A DNA stretch of 64,000 nt, from NCBI RefSeq assembly GCF_015694725.1, contig NZ_JADQDQ010000003.1, positions 248,001 through 312,000 of the forward strand. The letters are read 5' to 3'. Below the pieces are notes generated by a model. The model was not told the origin of the DNA, searched no databases, and was given only the letters and a program-made list of their open reading frames with translations. The DNA comes from Hymenobacter jeongseonensis. Lineage in GTDB: Bacteria; Bacteroidota; Bacteroidia; Cytophagales; Hymenobacteraceae. Of this stretch, positions 59,108-64,000 are shown piece after piece; within the stretch, counting starts at the first letter, position 1; each line of letters opens with the position of its first letter. A program made the translations under genes and the position numbers.

Positions 59108-62086
59108 CTACTGGGCCAACTTATCGCCCAACAGCTTGAAAGGATTGGCTTCGTTGAGGTTCAATACGAAGCGAATGCGGTCGGTGAAATCTGAAAAATT
59201 GCTGGGGAAGCCGTTGTCGTACTGCGAGCCGGCTACGGGCACATAGAATTCCAGGAAGTTGCGGACGACGGGCACCACGAAGCCCGCATCGTAGAAAAAC
59301 CGCTTAGAGGTGCCGTTCACAAGCTGCTGCTCGGCGGTGGCGCCCAAGTCGGCGAACACCGCTAGGCGCGTGATGGGCAAATCGGCCTGCAGGTTGAGGG
59401 TGCTGAGCCACTGGGAGCTGAAAGCGGGCACGTAGGCTTTGAAAGCCCCGTCGCGGTTGTCGGTCTGATGAACCTGCGCTTCGAGGGAATTGGAAATCCG
59501 TTGGCGGTCCAGGAAAGCCGATTGGCGGCGGTAGTCGGGGCTGCCGCTCAGGCCCATGACGAAGGCGTTGTTGTCGGACTGCATCACGAAACGTCCGCCG
59601 AACAGCCGCGCGCTGACCCGCTTTTTGGGCGAGTAAAACCGCTCGTACGTCGCGTTGGCCCGCACCAGCAGGGCGGTGCCGCTCAGCTGGCCTTCGCCGG
59701 GCAGCCGCTCCAGGCTGTTGATTTCTACATGGGCCGTCCACTTTTGCAGGGCATTGCCGCCGCGCACGCCGTACTCGGCCGTCAGGACATTGGTGAGGCC
59801 CCGGTCCTGGTCTTCCACCGACGTGAGGGCCAGCTTTACCTGCTGTTGCGGGTAGTCGTAGGCCGTGTGTGGCAGCACCACCGTCACGCTGGGTTCCAGT
59901 TTCAGGTAGCGCTCGAAGCGTTGCAGCGTAAGGCCCGTGATGACCTGCCGGCTAAAACGAGCGGGCAGCACATTCAGGTTGATTGCGGCAATGCCGTTCA
60001 GCTCGTTGCGGCTGAAACTATACATCGGCATGGCCAAGTACTGAATGGTTTTGGGCGCCAATAAGCCGTTGTAGAACGCCGCGCCCAGCATGAACTTATC
60101 CGACGTATTGGCCCCAATCACCGGCAGCCAGTTGATGGCCGACCGGTCCCAGCGCTCCACGCTCACCAGGGGCTGCAGGCGCACGGGCTCCCAGCGGCGG
60201 AAGTTGCCGCCGCCCAGTGCCAGCCGGTCGTCGCGGCGGTTGAGCTGGGGCGTGAGGTATTCGGCATCCACCACCACGGCCGTCACGTTGGCGAGGCGGA
60301 AGTTGAGTTGGGTTTCGGCATCGTCCTCGGGGTCTCCAAAAGGCGGCGTCCACTGAGTTTCAAGTACCTTGCCCTGCGCGTCGACGGTGGACACGGGCAC
60401 GGCCCACAGCACCGGCGACTCGGTGCGCACCAGCACCTTCACCACGTCGCCAATCTGCTGGATGGCAAAAATATCGGCGTTGTATTGGCGCGTGTTGGTC
60501 AGCATCTCGCGGAAAAACCAATCCAGCTTCTGGCCCGTGCTTTCCTCAAAAGTCGCTTCCAAATCTTCGGGGTAGGGGTGCTTGAACTGCCACTTGGTGT
60601 AGTAGGCATTCATGGCAGCGTCAAACTTCTCCTGGCCCAGGTAGCCCGCCAGGTACTTGAACTGCGCCGCGGTTTTGAAATACACAATTACACCGTAGTT
60701 CACCTTGCCAAACTGGCCGGAAGTGGGGCCCTGAATGGGTTGGTCGAGGCCGCGGCTGGCCATGGCCTGGTAGGGCAGTTGGTTGAGCGCGTCGCCGGGC
60801 AGGCGCTCCACGCCCAGCGCTTTGGTCGCAGCCGGGCTTTTATAGACGTCCTTCAGAATGCCGGCTTGCGGATTTTCGCGGCCTTCAACCCGGAATTGCA
60901 GGTAGCTGTTCATCCCCTCGTCCATCCAGGGGAAATCCCGCTCGTTGCTGGCCAGAATGCCGTAAAACCAGTTGTGGCCCACCTCGTGCACAATGGCATC
61001 GGGCTGGGTCACGGTCACCATCGGATATTCCATGCCGGCACCGGCGCTGAGGGCGCCATCTACGGCCGTAGCGGCGGAATACGGGTATTCGCCCACCCAC
61101 TTCGAGTAGTAAGTCAGCGCGTCATTTACGTCTTGCAGCCCTTTAATCCACTTCTCGGGGTTGCTGTTGGTGAACAGGGCCCACGACGTCACGGCTTTGC
61201 CCGACGGCAGTGTCACGCCGCTTTTGAGCACGTTGAAGCGCTTATCGGCAAACCAGGCGAAGTCGTGAATGCGGTCCTGCTTGTAGCGCAGGCTTTTGGT
61301 GGTGGGCTCAGAAGCCGGAAAGCTCAGGTCCTTGCCGAAATCTTTGGCAGTTTTCTTGACGGCCGTGGCGGTGGCCAGGGCATCCATGCGGGCCAGCTCG
61401 TCGGGGTTTTGCAGCTCGCCGGTGGCGCCCACGGTGTAGTTCGTGGGCAGCGTAATGGTAACATCAAAGGAGCCGAATTCGGAATAAAATTCGCCCTGGT
61501 CGAGGTAGGGCATGGGGTGCCAGCCGCGCCGGTCATACACCGCCGGCTTGGGGTACCACTGCGTGATTTGGTAGCTCTGGCCCACGTGTCCCAGCCGCGA
61601 AAACGACGCCGGCAGCTTTACCCGAAACGGCGTGCTGATGGTGGCACTGGCACCCGGCGCCAACCGCTCGGGCAGCACCAGCTTGGCAATATCGGGGTTC
61701 AAGGGGTCAAACTCCAGCTTCGCCGCCTGGCCGTTTACCTTGAAATCGAGGCCATCGATAAAGCCCCGGTCCTCGGCTTTGGCGAACTGAAACTTGCGTT
61801 CCCCGTTGCGCAGCTGTTGCTTGGCAAAGGCCGTGGTATTGTCGCGGTAGGCGTTGGGCCAGAGGTGAAACCAGATGAAAGAGAGGGCCGCCGGCGAGTT
61901 GTTGACGTAGGTTAACTCCTCGCGGCCCGTGAGTTGGTGCGCCTTGTCATCGAGCGTCACATCGATGGAGTAATTGACTTCCTGCTGGAAATAAGCAGCA
62001 GCGGTGGGGCGGGTGGGTTTGGCCGGCTGGGCCAGCACCAGACCGGGCAACAATGCCAGCAGCCCAGAGAGAATCCGTTTTGTCAT
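59108..62086 (-). CDS. Large M1-family metallopeptidase with beta-rich C-terminal region
   Basis: This 992-aa exported zinc peptidase has a signal peptide (1-19, ending GLVLAQ). The M1 catalytic part (about 30-560) contains the zinc motif H367-E368-V-G-H371 in DAIVHEVGHNWFYG and the third ligand E390 (18 residues after H371). The canonical GAMEN is replaced by the related SAGAGMEYP segment (about 350). From about 650 to the end the sequence is rich in alternating amphipathic strands (RQVITGLTLQRFERYLKLEP, RVSARLFGGRFVMQSDNNAF) and resembles an outer-membrane barrel or beta domain. It differs strongly from the shorter M1 peptidase at 10204-12690. Confidence 0.93.
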   Translation of the reverse strand: MTKRILSGLLALLPGLVLAQPAKPTRPTAAAYFQQEVNYSIDVTLDDKAHQLTGREELTYVNNSPAALSFIWFHLWPNAYRDNTTAFAKQQLRNGERKFQFAKAEDRGFIDGLDFKVNGQAAKLEFDPLNPDIAKLVLPERLAPGASATISTPFRVKLPASFSRLGHVGQSYQITQWYPKPAVYDRRGWHPMPYLDQGEFYSEFGSFDVTITLPTNYTVGATGELQNPDELARMDALATATAVKKTAKDFGKDLSFPASEPTTKSLRYKQDRIHDFAWFADKRFNVLKSGVTLPSGKAVTSWALFTNSNPEKWIKGLQDVNDALTYYSKWVGEYPYSAATAVDGALSAGAGMEYPMVTVTQPDAIVHEVGHNWFYGILASNERDFPWMDEGMNSYLQFRVEGRENPQAGILKDVYKSPAATKALGVERLPGDALNQLPYQAMASRGLDQPIQGPTSGQFGKVNYGVIVYFKTAAQFKYLAGYLGQEKFDAAMNAYYTKWQFKHPYPEDLEATFEESTGQKLDWFFREMLTNTRQYNADIFAIQQIGDVVKVLVRTESPVLWAVPVSTVDAQGKVLETQWTPPFGDPEDDAETQLNFRLANVTAVVVDAEYLTPQLNRRDDRLALGGGNFRRWEPVRLQPLVSVERWDRSAINWLPVIGANTSDKFMLGAAFYNGLLAPKTIQYLAMPMYSFSRNELNGIAAINLNVLPARFSRQVITGLTLQRFERYLKLEPSVTVVLPHTAYDYPQQQVKLALTSVEDQDRGLTNVLTAEYGVRGGNALQKWTAHVEINSLERLPGEGQLSGTALLVRANATYERFYSPKKRVSARLFGGRFVMQSDNNAFVMGLSGSPDYRRQSAFLDRQRISNSLEAQVHQTDNRDGAFKAYVPAFSSQWLSTLNLQADLPITRLAVFADLGATAEQQLVNGTSKRFFYDAGFVVPVVRNFLEFYVPVAGSQYDNGFPSNFSDFTDRIRFVLNLNEANPFKLLGDKLAQ

Positions 62087-62239
62087 AGTAAAAGCAATGA
62101 GCCGGTAGTAGCGCCGCGCTCAGGCTGCGAAGCTACGGCGCGCTTACGAACCAACTCGGCATTCGCGCTTGGCCTTGTGGCTTTGCGCTACCTTGTTCCT
62201 GCCCCCAACGAGACTAGCCTAGCCAACCAGCTGCAACCC

Positions 62240-62743
62240 ATGCAACGCCCGCCTTTCCCGCATCACCCAGCGTTGTCGGATGACACGATTTTGCTGCGCC
62301 AAATCGCGCCGCACGAGGTTTCGCAGCTTATCGACATTTCCTTTTACGATGCCAAGCAAGCCACAACCGTTGACCAAGCGGCCTCCATGCTGGCCAGAAT
62401 AGCCGAAGATTACCGCGCCGGAAATACCATTCACTGGGGCATTGAGGACAAAGCCACCCACCGACTGGTCGGCACCTGCGGTTATTACCGCGGATTTGAA
62501 AAGGAGCGGGGCGAATTGGGCTGCGTGCTACTCGAGCCGTTTCGGGGCCAGGGCTACATGGCAAAAGCCCTGAAGCTGGTCATAGAATTTGGGAAGAGCG
62601 AGCTGGCCCTGAAGGCGATTGTGGCCATAACCTCCCGGCAAAATCGCCCGGCAATTCGCCTTATGGAAGGTCTGGCATTTCGGGAGGCAGCAACATTGCC
62701 GGACGGCTACGTCGAATACATCTATCCATTGGAGACCATCTAA
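62240..62743 (+). CDS. GNAT-family N-acetyltransferase (RimJ/RimL-like)
   Basis: This 167-aa acetyl-CoA-dependent acetyltransferase has LRQIAPHEVSQLIDISFYDA at the N-terminus, HWGIEDKATHRLVGTCGYYR (about 75-94), the acetyl-CoA-binding ELGCVLLEPFRGQGYMAKAL (about 101-120; Q/R-x-x-G-x-G/A variant RGQGYM), and the NRPAIRLMEGLAFRE tail motif (about 140-154) typical of RimJ/RimL-like enzymes. The acceptor is unknown. ATG 62240 is chosen; the frame is open further upstream over the peptidase promoter but without family similarity. A TACCTTGT element lies about 40 nt upstream. Confidence 0.92.
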   Translation: MQRPPFPHHPALSDDTILLRQIAPHEVSQLIDISFYDAKQATTVDQAASMLARIAEDYRAGNTIHWGIEDKATHRLVGTCGYYRGFEKERGELGCVLLEPFRGQGYMAKALKLVIEFGKSELALKAIVAITSRQNRPAIRLMEGLAFREAATLPDGYVEYIYPLETI

Positions 62744-62762
62744 TAATGGTATTGACGCAGGG

Positions 62763-63440
62763 TTAGCGCAGTTCTTCCTCGTGCGGGCGGCCCAGGAGCC
62801 GCACGGTCCCGTAGCCAATCAACAAAAACACGCCAAATACCACCGTCACGCCCCAGGTGCGGGGGTAGCTGAAGGGGTTGACCAGCCGGTTCAGGATGTC
62901 GTAGAACAGCGTGAGCGGGTTGGCCAGAATATCCCAGGAATTAAAGCGCAAGTAGCGCCCCAGATAGATGCCAAAGCTGCTGAGCAACAGCGCCACCGTG
63001 GCAAACACCCAGCCGGGCCAGCGCCCCAGGCGGCGCTGCACCAGCGTGTGCATGTCGAGCAGAGAAGCGTAGGCCAGCATCAGCCCGTTCCAGGAGCAGC
63101 TCAGAATCAGGGCCAAATCGTACCAATACGGGACGCCGGGCCGGATTTCGAGGTGGAATAAATCGGTGACGAGGTAGGGCGCGTTCGGAAAAAACAGTAG
63201 CCACACGGCGCCTACCAGCAATATCAACCAGGGGCGGGGTGGGTTGGCCGCCAAACTCAGGGCCGCACTTAGGCAAAAGGGGAGGGCCGCCAGAAACAGA
63301 TTCCAAAGCAGAAATATGAACTGCAGCTTGCCCGTGAGCAGTACCCGCCCACCAATCAACACAAAGCTCAACCCCAGCGAAAGGGCCAGCACGAAGAACA
63401 GCGGCAGGCGACGGCGCAGGGCAAGCGAGGAGATGGCCAT
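62763..63440 (-). CDS. DUF1361 multi-pass membrane protein
   Basis: This 225-aa protein has about six hydrophobic helices (for example LPLFFVLALSLGLSFVLIGG, FIFLLWNLFLAALPFCLSAA, PWLILLVGAVWLLFFPNAPY, VTVVFGVFLLIGYGTVRLLG). The family mark is the FPNAPYLVTDLFHL stretch after the third helix. The function is unknown. The start is put at ATG 63440; TATCTTCG lies six bases upstream on the minus strand, a -7-like element that fits a leaderless start. It converges with the GNAT gene. Confidence 0.88.
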   Translation of the reverse strand: MAISSLALRRRLPLFFVLALSLGLSFVLIGGRVLLTGKLQFIFLLWNLFLAALPFCLSAALSLAANPPRPWLILLVGAVWLLFFPNAPYLVTDLFHLEIRPGVPYWYDLALILSCSWNGLMLAYASLLDMHTLVQRRLGRWPGWVFATVALLLSSFGIYLGRYLRFNSWDILANPLTLFYDILNRLVNPFSYPRTWGVTVVFGVFLLIGYGTVRLLGRPHEEELR

Positions 63441-63725
63441 GGAGTGCGAAGATAACCGGAACGCCGACCCGGGCGGGGCCATTCAGCGTACTGCGGAGTT
63501 TAAGGGCCGGGTAGGCGCGCCGCTCGGCCAGTTCGCTGCTGGCGAATCACTTAATGAGAAACTGTCATTTTCAACGCCCCCTCGACTACTATTGGTGCAG
63601 GCGCGGCACCCAGCGCTGGGCTGTGGGGCCAGCTATCCGGTTGGAAAGTTTGCTGCGCTGCCTGCTTGCTGTCCCGCGTACCTTTGTGCAAATTAAGGCT
63701 AAGTCTGGCTTTTTGGGTTTCCTAG

Positions 63726-64000
63726 ATGAATCATAAATCTTCTGTGTTGGCCGGTTTGGCGGTGATGTTGCTACTCGCTTGCCCCGCGTGGGGCCAGGCG
63801 CCAACCAAACCGAAAACCACCGGGCCAGCTACCAGCGCTGTTTCGCCCGACGCGCGCTACCGCAACGGCAAAGCCCAGCTCGACCAAGGCAAGTACCAGG
63901 CGGCGCTTAAAGAATTGGAGCCGTTGGCCCAACCCAGTGCCCGCTTCGCGCGCGCCGCCGATGCCGCCTACCTCAGCGCCGTAGCAGCGGCGCGCCTCAA
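63726..64000 (+). CDS. Exported TPR-like protein (partial, N-terminus only)
   Basis: The frame starts at ATG 63726 (MNHKSSVLAGLAVMLLLACP-AWGQ, a signal peptide) and runs off the window at 64000. After a Pro/Thr/Ala-rich linker comes RYRNGKAQLDQGKYQAALKE, then LEPLAQPSARFARAADAAYL, the A-B helix pattern of tetratricopeptide or YfiO-like repeats. Proteins of this start are often outer-membrane assembly or gliding-related scaffolds in Bacteroidota, but too little is seen to decide. TACCTTTG lies at about 63676-63683, which is a likely promoter element. Confidence 0.7.
   Translation, partial: MNHKSSVLAGLAVMLLLACPAWGQAPTKPKTTGPATSAVSPDARYRNGKAQLDQGKYQAALKELEPLAQPSARFARAADAAYLSAVAAARL

Noticed and set aside
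60308..61915. 535-codon plus-strand frame opposite the large M1 peptidase gene
   Set aside because: It is a shadow frame by the same reasoning; the minus-strand protein has a signal peptide and an intact zinc site.

Overview
The window is a GC-rich (about 60 % by eye), gene-dense bacterial chromosome segment. It looks like a Hymenobacter-type member of the Bacteroidota (order Cytophagales). The grounds are start sites without clear Shine-Dalgarno sequences, TAnnTTTG-type -7 promoter elements, many lipoproteins and a TonB-dependent receptor, and families typical of the phylum (DUF3078, DUF2911, slipin, SCO/cytochrome c lipoproteins, TIGR03862 flavoprotein). I see no insertion sequence, phage, CRISPR array, rRNA or tRNA. 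Both ends cut through genes.

Layout. 1-4.4 kb: the 3' end of a probable NmrA-like gene, then a minus-strand three-subunit molybdenum aldehyde/xanthine dehydrogenase operon (2Fe-2S, FAD plus 4Fe-4S, molybdopterin subunits). 5-10 kb: an OmpR-type response regulator and sensor kinase, then a SulP anion transporter and a beta-carbonic anhydrase, with a four-fold 11-bp direct-repeat operator just upstream of the transporter. 10-15 kb: an M1 aminopeptidase divergent from a TonB-dependent receptor. 14.9-19.2 kb: a sulfur-regulated locus. A promoter is followed by a SAM (S-box) riboswitch, a tiny ORF encoding five consecutive cysteines, an ATP-grasp ligase, an SsuD/SfnG-like flavin monooxygenase and an amino-acid permease. 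This is the most interesting part of the window. 19-30 kb: a stress protein, two tandem GAF proteins, topoisomerase III, an SDR/DUF2867 protein, DUF2911, slipin, a lipoprotein and an M28 peptidase. 30-43 kb: SseB-like protein, a lipoprotein/SCO/cytochrome c operon, an aldo-keto reductase, a DisA_N-like nucleotide-cyclase-family protein, a flavoprotein, a ClC channel, a yeast-type cytosine deaminase and an AddB-like nuclease. 43-54 kb: a PixD-like BLUF photoreceptor, DUF3078 (with a displaced second 3' end one kb away), a heptad minisatellite, a low-GC frameshifted DUF695 gene, sugar-modifying enzymes (Gfo/Idh/MocA, DegT), a glycosyltransferase and FtsE. 54-64 kb: fructose-6-phosphate aldolase family, SRP RNA, GMP synthase, a GATase, dGTPase, a second large M1 peptidase, GNAT, DUF1361 and the start of a TPR-like protein.

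Two genome-scale patterns stand out. A long palindromic repeat (arms beginning GTCATGCTGAGC) occurs at seven intergenic places, always next to a gene 3' end. Several genes have a TAnnTTTG-like element only 4-6 nt before the start codon, which predicts leaderless mRNAs.

All functional names come from motif recognition by eye. No database search was run.
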